Shown: positions 35,305 to 49,438 of the stretch, one piece after another
Layout: the number at the start of each line of letters is the position of its first letter
Position numbering within the stretch: the stretch's first letter is position 1
Source: Xestospongia bergquistia
Lineage: Eukaryota > Porifera > Demospongiae > Haplosclerida > Petrosiidae
NCBI GenBank assembly: GCA_963965975.1
Contig: OZ014415.1
Span: 2,237,001-2,301,000 of the forward strand
Direction: 5' to 3'
DNA: 64,000 nucleotides
The notes under the pieces: model-generated
The model's database searches: none
What the model was told of the DNA's origin: nothing
What the model saw: the letters and a program-made list of their open reading frames with translations, nothing else
Program-made: the position numbers and the translations under genes

Positions 35305-38300
35305 AAGGACTTCGTCATTAATTTTTAAAAGTTACTGATTTATTTTACTGTGATATAATTCATTCAACAGGTATTCATTATTACTTATGTATATGTAATT
35401 CCATTCATAAAGCTATATAAATGATAAATAAACTTGTACTTATCTTAAAGTACAGTGTATATAGTAAAAGAGAAATAGGATTATAATACAAATATTGTCA
35501 TAATGATTTACTTTATTAATAAGAAAGAACAAACAAATATTATTTATCACCTTCATGATTCAGTCTCATATCTGATTTAATAATAACACTCTTTGTTATA
35601 CTGACATCCAATTATTCTAAACCCTTCGTCATTCGGACAACACTATTTTTTACAGTGGCATATCACAAATGTATGTACCATATTTTGAAAACATTAATTT
35701 TATTAGTTTTAAATTAAGTAGAAACAAATGGCAAAACATTTTAAAAATCAATTTGAAGAAGGCATTAGTCATTAAACAAGGACAGTAATATATTAATATT
35801 AATATCAATATACTTTTAAAACAACAAAAAATATAACAAATATTGATAACATAAAAAAACCAGTATAATAGGATAATAGTTTAAACATAATATGATTACT
35901 GGTTAGCATATTTGTCATACACATTAGGGTTCTTTAAAAAATCACGAATATCATCACCAACTTGACGACCTTCCACCATAGGGCCTTCTATTGCCTCTAG
36001 CAATGCCTCCCATGTAGCCTCCTTGGATTTCTTCTGTATCCATATACTAATCATTATTGCCAGATTCTTCTCTTCTAGGTTCCTGCTTATATTCAGGCTA
36101 TTTAGATCTGCTGGGCTAACTTCTAGTGCTGTACCAATCATGAACCACTGGTCCTTAATAGACATAAGTACACTCACAGCATCTTTGTTGGTAGGGACTT
36201 TAGAAAGAATTTGACGAATATCTGGATTAATGATAGAACATGTTACCCAACAAATTCTTATGTGACACATATTTAAATAGTACTAAGGAGTATTTACTTG
36301 AAAATATTTATATCAAATGTAAACACAAGACTGGCAAGAGTATGAGATAACTCTAAGTACTATAGAACAAGTTTTCAAGTACTTTTAGTTTCCATTATAA
36401 CTAAATGCAAGCAACACTTCGTCTGACTTATGGGGCATAAATTTGTTGTTAGAAAACTATTTCATGATCTTACATAGTCTAGACATTCCTCCTTGGTGAT
36501 GCATGAGAAGGGTATAGCAAAGGACATAATTACAACTTTAATTAATTACGACAAGCAAAAATAAAGAAGCTATTCAAACACCTACAATCAGTGATCTCAC
36601 TATTTAATACAATGTTTGATCATTAGCAGAACCAACAGATACTAATTTATAAGATAGTCTTGTCTTGATAGCAAGAATCAAACAGTTTCTTTCAATTCAT
36701 ATATAAAGACATTAGAGAGTCAACAACAGTTACAACAAATGTTATATTTTTTCATTATTTTGAAAATCTCTTCTGTTAACATAACTTCAAGTCCCAATCC
36801 TAAGTGAGCTATATGTTCTAGAAACCCAAGTAGTTAACTGTGTCTGACCAATCAGAATAATTTATTTAAGTTATTTACAATTATAATTATTAAAAATTGA
36901 CAATTGAAGTGTTTTTAATGTCAATAGTTGTAGCTACTTTATTTACACTTTGCTTAAAACTTGAAATTATGTTCATTTCTAACATTTAGTCCAATATAAT
37001 GGTTACATATTTATAAAATGTGAAGACATTATTAAGGCTGAAAGAGTTAACTAACATGTGTCAGCCTATTCAAGTAGTTTATTCCAATAATTTATCTAAC
37101 TATCACTAATAACTGCTGCTAATATATGAATAATCTACCTCTATCTGAAGAATTAGTGCCTCTCTCTTCTTCATAATGTTCAGATGTCATTGAGTCAACA
37201 ACATCTAAATATTGGTAAATGAGAATGTGTAACACAGTATTATTATTGATAGATATAATTATTTGTATAAGTATGGTATGTAGTGGTAGATGCTATTTTC
37301 AATGCTGTGCACTACTCTGTGTTGTAAATTGATAACTTAAATGCATTGCACCTATTTTTAGAACACTTTATGTAGTTATTTTCTACAAGAAATCAAACAT
37401 ATTATGTAGCAATATTATAACTAGTATGGAGTGAAAAATTAACACATTGACTGAAAGAAACAAAAATAAATATAGGATTTGTCCAGTTTCTAATTAATGT
37501 GATTAAATGTTGTCTTAACTTGTTAGCTATCACTTGAGCTTTAACATAGAAAAAGAGGCTTCCAAGTTTTGGGAGATTCTAATACGTTATAAATTTGTAT
37601 TTTCTGCTGATATATTTCTATAGACAATTCAAGTCATCCCTACATAAGTAGTGCTACTGTCTATGTAGTGCAGTAATACATTTAGATTTTAAAGAGTACT
37701 AGGTTCTACTAAATATAGTTATCACAATACCTTTATGATCTTCCTGTTTTCTTTTCTTTGTGTAATGTCTTCCTCCTGCTGGTTCTTTGACATATCTACT
37801 TGATGACCTTGGGTCCCCATCAGATGATCTACTGTAATCATAAGCTCTTTGTTTCTGATATGACATATCTACATCAGAATCTACTCCCTTTGATTTTCTC
37901 TTTCCTGTTATAATTAAATCTGATAAAATGAATTTATTTAAACAACGTACTGTCTTCAGATCTCTCCGGCTTAACTAAGTACTTCCTTGTTGATGTAGCT
38001 GTACTTACATCTGATGTTGCTATCCTTTTAGATGACGTCTCTTTGATTGCTTCCATTAAATTTTCAGTTGACTTGTCATGGTGACCTATGTTGGCATTCA
38101 AAATATACTTCCCTTATTCACTGCTTCAATTGTCATAATATACAATTTATAAAATAGAGCAATGAAAACAAACATACTATTATATTAATGCAATATGCCA
38201 TGTGGTCAATTATAAGACTGCTTGACATGCAAAAGCCAGGCAGTGCCTGACAATACTATAGACACATATAAGTATTAATATGAAGAGCTTTCACTGCTAT

Positions 38301-40620
38301 ATGAATTGTATATAATGTTAAGTTACTAATGTTAAATTCAAAAGACTCTTTAGAATTTAGTAAAAGCATTACATAAATTCTACCTCTTTCACTTTGTGTT
38401 AAAGGTTGCTCAACAACAGACACACCATCCTAAAAGCAATCGTATAATATTTATGATATTATAAATTACTATGAGTACATACCTGCTTTGGTAGTATCTC
38501 TCCTTTAAACCAAACTGCTTCCTCAGCACTAGGCATGCGATATGATCGATTGTTTTCACAACAAATTGGCACATTAACTAATTGCTCCTCTCCAATCATA
38601 AGGTAGTGAGGATCACTACTTTTAAGACATTGCTTGCAAACATACTGAAACTCTTTGGTAATAGGGATAGATTGGAATGATTCACTTTGCAAATCCCGAT
38701 GACTTCCAAGGACTTGCTCAACCTGCTGTCCACAGTATTGTAGAACAGTCAATAGCTTCTGACATACAGCATTAATGGATTTAAAGGCTGGGTTATCAGG
38801 AGCATATCGCAACACATCAACTTGTATAGCAAAATGAAGATCAGTCAGAATGATGTGATCAATAGGTGGCTCGCCATATGTAAAGGAGACACGATTGCGA
38901 TATATTCCATCTTTAAATACAAGTGAACACTTGCACAATGGATTACTGGTAAAAGAAGTAACAAAACGTGTGAAGAAGCCTGGAGGTACAAATTTAGTAC
39001 AGAAGATAATGTGTAGAGGAGTAGCTCGGAAATAATAGCCATGTGGAGCATCAGAAGGATCTCCTTTGAATGACTTCAGCATTGCTGGTAAAAAAAACTG
39101 CTTGACAGTTGGATCATGATATTCCTTGGTAGTAACTGGAGCAGCCAGACGAAAATTAACCAATAGTTCAATAATGGCTTCTGGACTTAACTCAGTAGTA
39201 CATTCTCTCCAAATAGATACATATAATGTCTGTACTAGAATGCCCTTTTCCTGTAGTAATGTCAACATTTTTCTTTTTCGTCCATCTCTTCCATCTAATG
39301 TAAATAGTTTGCCGAGTGTGTCTACAAACCATTTGGGTTTAATAATAACTTTATCCTTCAAGCCTTCAATATGAGGATAGTAGAGGACAACTCCTAGATC
39401 ATGATAAAAGAGGAGGGCTTTAGGGACATCATTATGTGGAATTTTACAAGCTACTCCAATAACATGAGCTTCTTCAAGATTAATAACATTTTTTTCAAAC
39501 ATTTGGATAACTTTACGAAAAAGAACCCAACTGATTGGAGTCTTGACAATGAGTTTATCATGCGTGAACTGACAAATGGCTCTTCGTAATATGGTGATAT
39601 TGGGGTCTTCGTCTTTTCCTTTACCAGAAGTTGTGTTATCAATGATTAAGGTGTCTTCAATGAGTTCAAAATAGGCCTTATCCTTGTAATGAGATTCAAT
39701 CTGTTCTACAATCACTTTTTTCTCTTCTTTGGTTTCCAAAATATCACCATGAGTGCCAATGCAATAGATGCGAGGGTATTCACAAAGACTACCATCTTCT
39801 TCCTTCTGAATTAGATGACCATAAATGCTACCCATCCAATTGAGCATCAGCTCAAGTGTGGTCACATTTACCACCTCATCAAATATTTTATGTCCAGCCC
39901 TATGCTGCACAGACTGCCATCTTTCGTTAAAATCTTTTGATGCATCAAACATGAGGAGAAACATTGTACGAGGAGTGAGGAATGCAGGGAGTATTTCAAG
40001 AAAAACAGGCTGACCACCACAATCCCAAATGTGCAAAAAAGGTTGAGGTTTAACACTTTGAAGATCACTTGGGGACATTCTTTTAGAATAATCTATGGCT
40101 ATTGACAAAATCATATCAACATTAACAGCCTCTATGTCTTCAATTTGCTGTGAAGACAGTGAAGAAGCATTTATCATAGAAGCTATAGGGTAGAGTGCTG
40201 AGGCTATAATTTTACTGTGAGCAGACATGGTACTAGAAGGATCATGATATACCAAAGTAAGTAGTTTTGCCAGTTCCTCTATTTCATCATAAAAGGTTAC
40301 TTCTACTAATTTGTCATCATCTTCCCAACTCATGTTGTACCACTGATGTCCAAAAGGCCGAACACAGCTAACATCAGATATAACAGTACTAGTAGTGTGG
40401 GGTTCCCAAAGCAGTTTCATCAACGATCGTTTCAAACTAGTTTTTCCAACACCTGCACTACCAAGAAGCATGATACGACCATATGCTATATCCAAATCGC
40501 CTTTATCCAGTGCTCTCTTATAAGCATCTACAACATGTACATAATTATTAGAAATAAAGACATAATATTATTAGATCCAATAAATTAATTATTGTTTATA
40601 GCAAACATAATCTTATTTAA
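34748..40620. repeat. Segmental duplication of 15834-24600 with an internal deletion
   Basis: The order receptor fragment, death-domain exon, linker exons, Roc-COR exon and 19-base exon repeats the order at 15834-24615 in the same orientation. Bases equivalent to 16421-18031 are missing; GAAC is shared at both break edges (16417-16420 and 18032-18035, present once at 35301-35304), a microhomology deletion. Identity across the Roc-COR exon is very high, so the event is recent or the copies have been homogenised. Confidence 0.8.
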
Positions 40621-43600
40621 TTAACTTTACCTCTTCTTTCCTTCCATTGCTATATTCAGTACACAACAAAAGTGTTCATCACAGGAGTATTCAAATGGTA
40701 AAAAAAAACATTAATAACAAATACAACTATATCTACCTTTAAAGAGATAACAAAGATAATTCACTATGCCTACATCTATACTGATAGTATTCCAAAGCAA
40801 ATCCACACATTATAAACTTTTAAATTCTTTTATTTCTTTGCATACTATATTATAAATAATATATTATATTATTATATTACCATCACTGGCCATTTCATTT
40901 GCCAGCATAAATTTCAAAAAGGAACCATTACCATGTAAATTATCATATCAACTGTTATGATGAAGTGACAAATACATATTGCACATACTTACTCTCTAAA
41001 TAGTTGTAGCAATTAGAAGGTGAATCATCAGTCATTACAGGATCATTGATCAGGAAAAAGAGAAAATTCAAAATTAATAACAAGATCGATCATTTAGAAT
41101 TAAAGATAAACTAGTGAAACTACATAAAATACACTATGTTATACATTATCATATCAATTGTTATGATTTAGTCACAAATATACATTGCACATACTTACAG
41201 GCTAAATAGTTGTAGTAATTGGAAGGTGTGTCATCAGTTATTACAAAATTATTGACAAGGAGAAAGAGAAAATTTAAAATTAATAACAAGAACAATCATT
41301 AAGAATTAAAAATAAACGAGTCAAACTATATAAAATACACTATGTTATACATTATCATATCAATTGTTATTATTTAGTCACAAATATACATTGCACATAC
41401 TTACATCCTAATTGGAAGGTGGGTCATCAGTTATTACCAAATTATTGATGAGGAGAAAAACAAAATTGAAAATTAATAACAAGAACAATCATTAAGAATT
41501 AAAAATAAACTAGTCAAACTATATAAAATACACTATGTTATACATTGTCAAATCAATTGTTATGATTTAGTCACAAATACACATTGCACATACTCACATT
41601 CTAAATAGTTGTAGTAATTGCAAGGTAAGTCATCAGTTATTACAAAATCATTGACAAGGAGAAAGAGAAAAATTGAAAATTAATAACAAGAACAATCTTT
41701 AAGAGTTAAAAATAAACTAGTCAATCTATATAAAATACACTATGTTATACATTATCACATTAATTGTTATGATTTAGTCACAAATATATATTGCACATAC
41801 TTACTATCTAAATAGTTGTAGTAATTGGAAGGTGTGTCATCAGTTATTACAAAATTATTGATGAAGAGAAAGAGAAAATTGAAAATTAATAACAAGAACA
41901 ATCATTAAGAATTAAAAATAAACTAGTCAAACTATATAAAATACACTATGTTATACATTATCATATCAATTGTTATGATTTAGTCAAAAATATACATTGC
42001 ACATACTTACCACCTAAATAGTTGTAGTAATTGGAAGGTGGGTCATCAGTTATTACAAAATCATTGACAAGGAGGAAGAGAAAATTAAAATTAATAACAA
42101 GAACAATCATTAAGAGTTAAAAATAAACTAGTTAAACTATATAAAATACACTATGTTATACATTATCACATCAATTGTTATGATTTAGTCACAAATATAC
42201 ATTGCACATACTTACTCTCTAAATAGTTGTAGTAATTGGAAGGTGGGTCATCAGTTATTACAAAATCATTGACAAGGAGAAAGAGAAAATTGAAAATTAA
42301 TAACAAGAACAATCATTAAGAATTAAAAATAAACTAGTCAATCTATATAAAATACACTATGTTATACATTATCACATCAATTGTTATGATTTAGTCACAA
42401 ATATACATTGTACATACTTACTCCCTAAATAGTTGAGTAATTGGAAGGTGGGTTATCAGTTATTACAAAATCATTGACAAGGAGAAAGAGAAAATTAAAA
42501 TTAATAATAAGAATTATTAAGAATTAAAAATAAACTAGTCAAACTATATAAAATATACTATGTTATACATTATCACATCAATTGTTATGATTTAGTCACA
42601 AATATACATTGCACATACTTACTCTCTAAATAGTTGTAGTAATTGGAAGGTGTGTCATCAGTTATTACAAAAGCATTGACAAGGAGAAAGAGAAAATTGA
42701 AAAATAATAACAAGAACAATCATTAAGAATTAAAAATAAACTAGTCAAACTATATAAAATACACTATGTTATACATTATCATATCAATTGTTATGATTTA
42801 GTCACAAATATGCATTGCACATACTTACATCCTAATTGGAAGGTGGGTCATCAGTTATTACCAAATTATTGATGAGGAGAAAAAGAAAATTGAAAATTAA
42901 TAACAAGAACAATCATTAAGAATTAAAAATAAACTAGTCAAACTATATAAAATATACTATGTTATACATTGTCATATCAATTGTTATGATTTAGTCACAA
43001 ATACACATTGCACATACTCACATTCTAAATAGTTGTAGTAATTGCAAGGTAAGTCATCAGTTATTACAAAATCATTGACAAGGAGAAAGAGAAAAATTGA
43101 AAATTAATAACAAGAACAATCTTTAAGAGTTAAAAATAAACTAGTCAATCTATATAAAATACACTATGTTATACATTATCACATTAATTGTTATGATTTA
43201 GTCACAAATATATATTGCACATACTTACTATCTAAATAGTTGTAGTAATTGGAAGGTGTGCCATCAGTTATTACAAAATTATTGATGAAGAGAAAGAGAA
43301 AATTGAAAATTAATAACAAGAACAATCATTAAGAATTAAAAATAAACTAGTCAAACTATATAAAATACACTATGTTATACATTATCATATCAATTGTTAT
43401 GATTTAGTCACAAATATACATTGCATATACTTACCACCTAAATAGTTGTAGTAATTTGAAGGTGTGTCATCAGTTATTACAAAATTATTGACAAGGAGAA
43501 AGAGAAAATTGAAAATTAATAACAAGAACAATCATTAAGAGTTAAAAATAAACTAGTTAAACTATATAAAATACACTATGTTATACATTATCACATCAAT

Positions 43601-46600
43601 TGTTATGATTTAGTCAAAAATATACATTGTACATACTTACCACCTAAAAAGTTGTAGTAATTGGAAGGTGGGTCATCAGATATTACAGGATCATTGACGA
43701 GGAGAAAGAGAAAATTGAAATTAATAACAAGAATGACAATTAATAATTAAAAATAAAGTAGTCAAACTATATAAAATAAACTATGTTATACACTATCGCA
43801 TCAATTGTTATGATTTAGTCACAAATATACATTGTACATACTTACTCCCTAAATAGTTGTAGTAATTGGAAGGTGGGTTATCAGTTATTACAAAATCATT
43901 GACAAGGAGAAAGAGAAAATTAAAATTAATAATAAGAATGATTATTAAGATTTAAAAATAAACTAGTCAAACTATATAAAATACACTATGTTATAGATTA
44001 TCACATCAATTGTTATGATTTAGTCACAAATATACATTGCACATACTTACTATCTAAATAGTTGTAGTAATTGGAAGGTGTGTCATCAGTTATTATAAAA
44101 TAATGACAAGGAGAAAGAGAAAATTGAAAATTATTAACAAGAACAATCATTAAGTGTTAAAAATAAACTAGTCAAACTATATAAAATACACTATGTTATA
44201 CATTATCACATCAATTGTTATGATTTAGTCACAAATATACATTGCACATACTTACTCCCTAAATAGTTGTAGTAATTGGAAGGTGGGTTATCAGTTATTA
44301 CAAAATCATTGACAATGAGAAAGAGAAAATTAAAATTAATAATAAGAATGATTATTAAGAATTAAAAATAAACTAGTCAAACTATATAAAATATACTATA
44401 TTATACATTATCATATCAATTGTTATGATTAAGTCACAAATATGCATTGGACATACTCACATTCTAAATAGTTGTAGTAATTGGAAGGTAAGTCATCAGT
44501 TATTACAAAATTATTGACAAGGAGAAAGAAAAAAGTTGAAAATTAATAACAAGAACAATCATTAAGAGTTAAAAATAAACTAGTCAATCTATATAAAATA
44601 CACTATGTTATACATTATCACATTAATCGTTATGATTTAGTCACAAATATACATTGCATATACTTACTATCTAAATAGTTGTAGTAATCGGAAGGTGTAT
44701 CATCAGTCATTACAAAATTATTGATGAAGAGAAAGAGAAAATTGAAAATTAATGACAAGAACAATCATTAACAATTAAAAATAAAGTAGTCAAACTATAT
44801 AAATACACTATGTTATACACTAACACATCAATTGTTATAATTTAGTCAAAAATATACATTGCACATATATACTTACATACTAAATAGTTGTAGTAATTAG
44901 AAGGCAATAAGTCATCAGTTATTACAAAATCATTGACAAGGAGAGAGAGAAAATTGAAAATTAATAACAAGAACAATCATTAAGAGTTAAAAATAAACTA
45001 GTTAAACTATATAAAATACACTATGTTATACATTATCACATCAATTGTTATGGTTTAGTCACAAATATACATTGCACATACTTACCACCTAAAAAGTTGT
45101 AGTAATTGGAAGGTGGGTCATCAGTTATTACAAAATCATTGACAAAGAGAAAGAGGAAATTAAAATTAATAATAAGAATGATTATTAAGAATTAAAAATA
45201 AACTAGTCAAACTATATAAAATATACTATGTTATACATTATTATATCAATTGTTATGACTAAGTCACAAATATGCATTGCACATACTCACATTCTAAATA
45301 GTTGTAGTAATTGGAAGGTAAGTCATTAGTTATTACAAAATTATTGATGAAGAGAAAGAGAAAATTGAAAATTAATAACAAGAACAATCATTAACAATTA
45401 AAAATAAAGTAGTCAAACTATATAAATACACTATGTTATACACTAACACATCAATTGTTATAATTTAGTCAAAAATATACATTGCACATATATACTTACA
45501 TACTAAATAGTTGTAGTAATTAGAAGGCAATAAGTCATCAGTTATTACAAAATCATTGACAAGGAGAGAGAGAAAATTGAAAATTAATAACAAGAACAAT
45601 CATTAAGAGTTAAAAATAAACTAGTTAAACTATATAAAATACACTATGTTATACATTATCATATCAATTGTTATGATTAAGTCACAAATATGCATTGCAC
45701 ATACTCACATTCTAAATAGTTGTAGTAATTGGAAGGTAAGTCATCAGTTATTACAAAATCATTGACAAGGAGAAAGAAAAAAGTTGAAAATTAATAACAA
45801 GAACAATCATTAAGAGTTACAAATATACATTGCACATACTTACCATCTAAATAGTTGTAGTAATTGGAAGGTGTATCATCAGTTTTTACAAAATTATTGA
45901 TGAAGAGAAAGAGAAAATTGAAAATTAATAACAAGAACAATCATTAAGAATTAAAAATATACTAGTCAAACTATATAAAATACACTATGTTATACACTAT
46001 CACATCAATTGTTATGATTTAGTCACAAATATACATTGTACATACTTACTTCCTAAATAGTTGTAGTAATTGGAAGGTGGGTCATCAGTTATTACAAAAT
46101 CATTGACAAGGAGAAAGAGAAAATTAAAATTAATAACAAGAATGATTATTAAGATTTAAAAATAAACTAGTCAAACTATATAAAATAAACTATGTTATAC
46201 ATTATCACATCAATTGTTATGATTTAGTCACAAATATACATTGCACATACTTACAGGCTAAATAGTTGTAGTAATTAGAAGGGAAGTCATCAGTTATTAC
46301 AAAATTATTGACAAGGAGAAAGTGAAAATTAAAAATTAATAACAAGAACAATCATTAAGAATTAAAAATAAACTAGTCAATCTATATAAAATACACTATG
46401 TTATACATTATCACATCAATTGTTATGATTTAGTCACAAATATACATTGCACATACTTACTATCTAAATAGTTGTAGCAATTGGAAGGTGGGTCATCAGT
46501 TATTACAAAATTATTGACAAGGAGAAAGAGAAAATTGAAAATTAATAACAAGAACAATCATTAAGAATTAAAAATGAACTAGTCAATTTATATAAAATAC

Positions 46601-47688
46601 ACTATGTTATACATTATCACATCAATTGTTATGATTTAGTCACAAATATACATTGTATATACTTACTCTCTAAATAGTTGTAGTAATTGGAAGGTGGGTC
46701 ATCAGTTATTACAGGATCATTGATGAGGAGAAAGAGAAAAATTGAAAATTAATAAGAAAAACAAAAATTAAGAATTAAAAATAAACTAGTCAAACTATAT
46801 AAAATACACTATGTTATACACTATCACATCAATTGTTATGATTTAGTCACAAATATACATTGTAAATACTTACTTCCTAAATAGTTGTAGTAATTGGAAG
46901 GTGGGTCATCAGTTATTACAAAATCATTGACAAGGAGAAAGAGAAAATTAAAATTAATAACAAGAATGATTATTAAGATTTAAAAATAAACTAGTCAAAC
47001 TATATAAAATAAACTATGTTATACATTATCACATCAATTGTTATGATTTAGTCACAAATATACATTGCACATACTTACAGGCTAAATAGTTGTAGTAATT
47101 AGAAGGGAAGTCATCAGTTATTACAAAATTATTGACAAGGAGAAAGTGAAAATTAAAAATTAATAACAAGAACAATCATTAAGAATTAAAAATAAACTAG
47201 TCAATCTATATAAAATACACTATGTTATACATTATCACATCAATTGTTATGATTTAGTCACAAATATACATTGTATATACTTACTCTCTAAATAGTTGTA
47301 GTAATTGGAAGGTGGGTCATCAGTTATTACAGGATCATTGATGAGGAGAAAGAGAAAAATTGAAAATTAATAAGAAAAAGAAAAATTAAGAATTAAAAAT
47401 AAACTAGTCAAACTATATAAAATACACTATGTTATACATTATCACATCAATTGTTACACAAATATAAATTGCACATACTTACTTCCTAAATAGTTGTAGT
47501 AATTGGAAGGTAAGTCATCAGTTTATTACAGGATCATTGATGAGGAGAAAGAGAAAATTAAATAATATGATTATTATAAAGTACAAATTTATTACAATCA
47601 TAATATTAATTGTTATAATTATTAATAAAACATTTATAACATGTTATATATAACTTACTGGTTTTATATTGTCATGTTTTTCAGCCAT
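35896..47688 (-). CDS. ROCO2: Roc-COR GTPase with long basic linker and death domain
   Basis: Minus strand exons: 47688-47659 (MAEKHDNIKP), 33 three-base exons, 40649-40631, the 2045-base exon 40527-38483, then phase-1 symmetric exons 38429-38384 (SVVEQPLTQSER), 38085-37951 (HHDKSTENL to KPERSED), 37904-37731 (RKRKSKGVDSDVD to TKKRKQEDHK, lysine, arginine and serine rich with NLS-like KKRK), 37204-37139 (DSMTSEHYEEERG) and the death-domain last exon 36221-35896. The sum is 2940 bases, 979 residues, with no stop and every junction in phase. Roc motifs are intact: GSAGVGKTS, WDCGGQ, GTHGD. Compared with ROCO1 this is the most complete tail: ROCO1 has lost one linker exon, and the others are not found intact there. 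A signalling GTPase with a death-fold adaptor is inferred. Confidence 0.85.
40980..47570 (-). repeat. Array 2: 33 tandem repeats, each with a 3-base microexon
   Basis: Same architecture as array 1. Residues in transcription order with the left coordinate of each triplet: E47483 R47285 P47079 E46874 R46667 I46461 P46255 E46050 M45844 N45709 Y45500 N45291 V45086 Y44877 I44668 N44461 G44256 I44051 G43846 V43641 V43435 I43229 N43022 D42829 R42623 G42422 R42216 V42011 I41805 N41598 D41405 P41199 R40993. No stop. AAT units mostly use donor GTGAGT. The two GAT units at 41405 and 42829 share a 12-base deletion that leaves the acceptor CCAATTAG, proof that one was copied from the other. The unit near 45844 is shortened to about 135 bases. 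Confidence 0.9.
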
Positions 47689-49430
47689 TATCACACTAGT
47701 ATAATATGTACTATAATTAATAAAATATATATTTAGGTAAAGATATCAACATTGTTATATTATTAATGAAATAGTTTCTTTACAAGCTAATATTAATAAA
47801 AAGATCATTATGGAATTGCCATTCTTATTATCATGTTTGAATTATTTGTGTTGGATTGATATTAGTTATCACTATATTTACTTTATTTCTTTAGAAAATT
47901 CTTTTATTCACTTCTGTATATAAAGTCATATGTACTTTGGTATTCCTTATAATTTGTTATATTTGGACCTACTTCATAAAAATATGAAGACTGCTATTGT
48001 CTCTAATGTCTACTTCATAGTCAGACAACAATGGATAGTGCCATTAATATTAATGCAAATTTACACATGCAGGAGTAGGAATGTAATTTTAAGTTAGGGT
48101 TTAGTAACTATTCAACAACAACAAAAAATGTAAATTAGTCATTAATTAACTATCATAACTAAGCAATAGCTGGGGGAGTGGCTTAGCAATAGGTCTAAGG
48201 CTTCCACTTGCCATTTCTACCTCAATGTGCCCTGTTATTTTTAACTTCATCTGTACAGTAGGTAGTTTTGTCTCTAGCTACACACTCACATATGTAGGAT
48301 AACAGATGAGGACAAGACTAGTAGCAATTATTTAAATGAAGATGGCATTTCCACCCACTTTTTGTTGAGCAAAGTTGGTATTAATGCCAGACTAAGTGAT
48401 CCTAATCACGTATTGTAATCAAAAATCTACACTACAATGCTCAAAATATTATAATGGCCTGATATATGTTATAATGTGATGTCAATGACATACAATACAG
48501 TAAGAAAAGTACTGAAGACACAAAAGACTAGTAATAGAAACGTTCCCAACGGTGTTCAAACCTAAAAAATAATCAATAATATTTACTTTAATTAGTTTAT
48601 TAACACATACTTCCATACAAAAGAACACTTGTCAACTCTAATTTATGGAGCGCTGTTAGTAGGTGACTAGTATAATTTTATACTTTAAATTGCACCACGC
48701 GCATGCGCATGATCATCCACAGGCCATGGCAAACACCCACGTATTTAATTACAGCAACATTGCTCCCCCCTCAGCTAATTAAACAACTATTTCTCTTCTG
48801 TTATTATGACACCCAGTCAAAGAAACTCTTTATAATATTAACTGTTATAATAGTCAGTAGTCTAGATTATGACACTAATAGTTTGACTTAGGAAAGTTCT
48901 AAGTAACTATAAAGTAAAACTGACATGTATTTTACATACAGTACAATACATTGTGTGTGTATATATATATATATATATTATACATGCAAAAATACAATAC
49001 AATTCAGTATACCTAATATGACATTTTAATTTATTCATTTGTGATTTTAATTTTACCCTCTTCAAGTTATTTGAGCTTTTACTTAATAATAATTGTAATG
49101 TAAGACATAGTACTAGTAATAATTCTTGGTTCTTATTTATTTTGTCTCATTTTAATGTCATTATGATGTGCTTTATATATATATATTAGCATGTTGTGAT
49201 AACATTGAATTTTCAACACTATTTCTCTAATAATTATAACCATGACAAAGTTATTACTAAAAAATGTTCATATAATAAGAATATGTATTAAGTCAATTAT
49301 TACCAGAGTCTTTGTAACTATAGTTTATCTCTATGTCCTTTTTATTTTGTATACTTTAATTCTATGAGGTTCCACTTCAACAGAATATCTACGTGTATTC
49401 AAAGAGCTCACAATATATATTATTCTATTC
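47689..49430. other. 5' flank of ROCO2 (duplicated block)
   Basis: Counterpart of 31812-33690 with a TA-rich stretch at about 48955-48980. No gene supported. It carries the GCATGCGCAT site at 48701. Confidence 0.6.
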
Positions 49431-49438
49431 AACAGTTT

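Noticed and set aside
24960-47570. CRISPR-like repeat and spacer array
   Set aside because: Units are about 200 bases and nearly identical throughout; there are no short repeats with unique spacers, and this is animal DNA.
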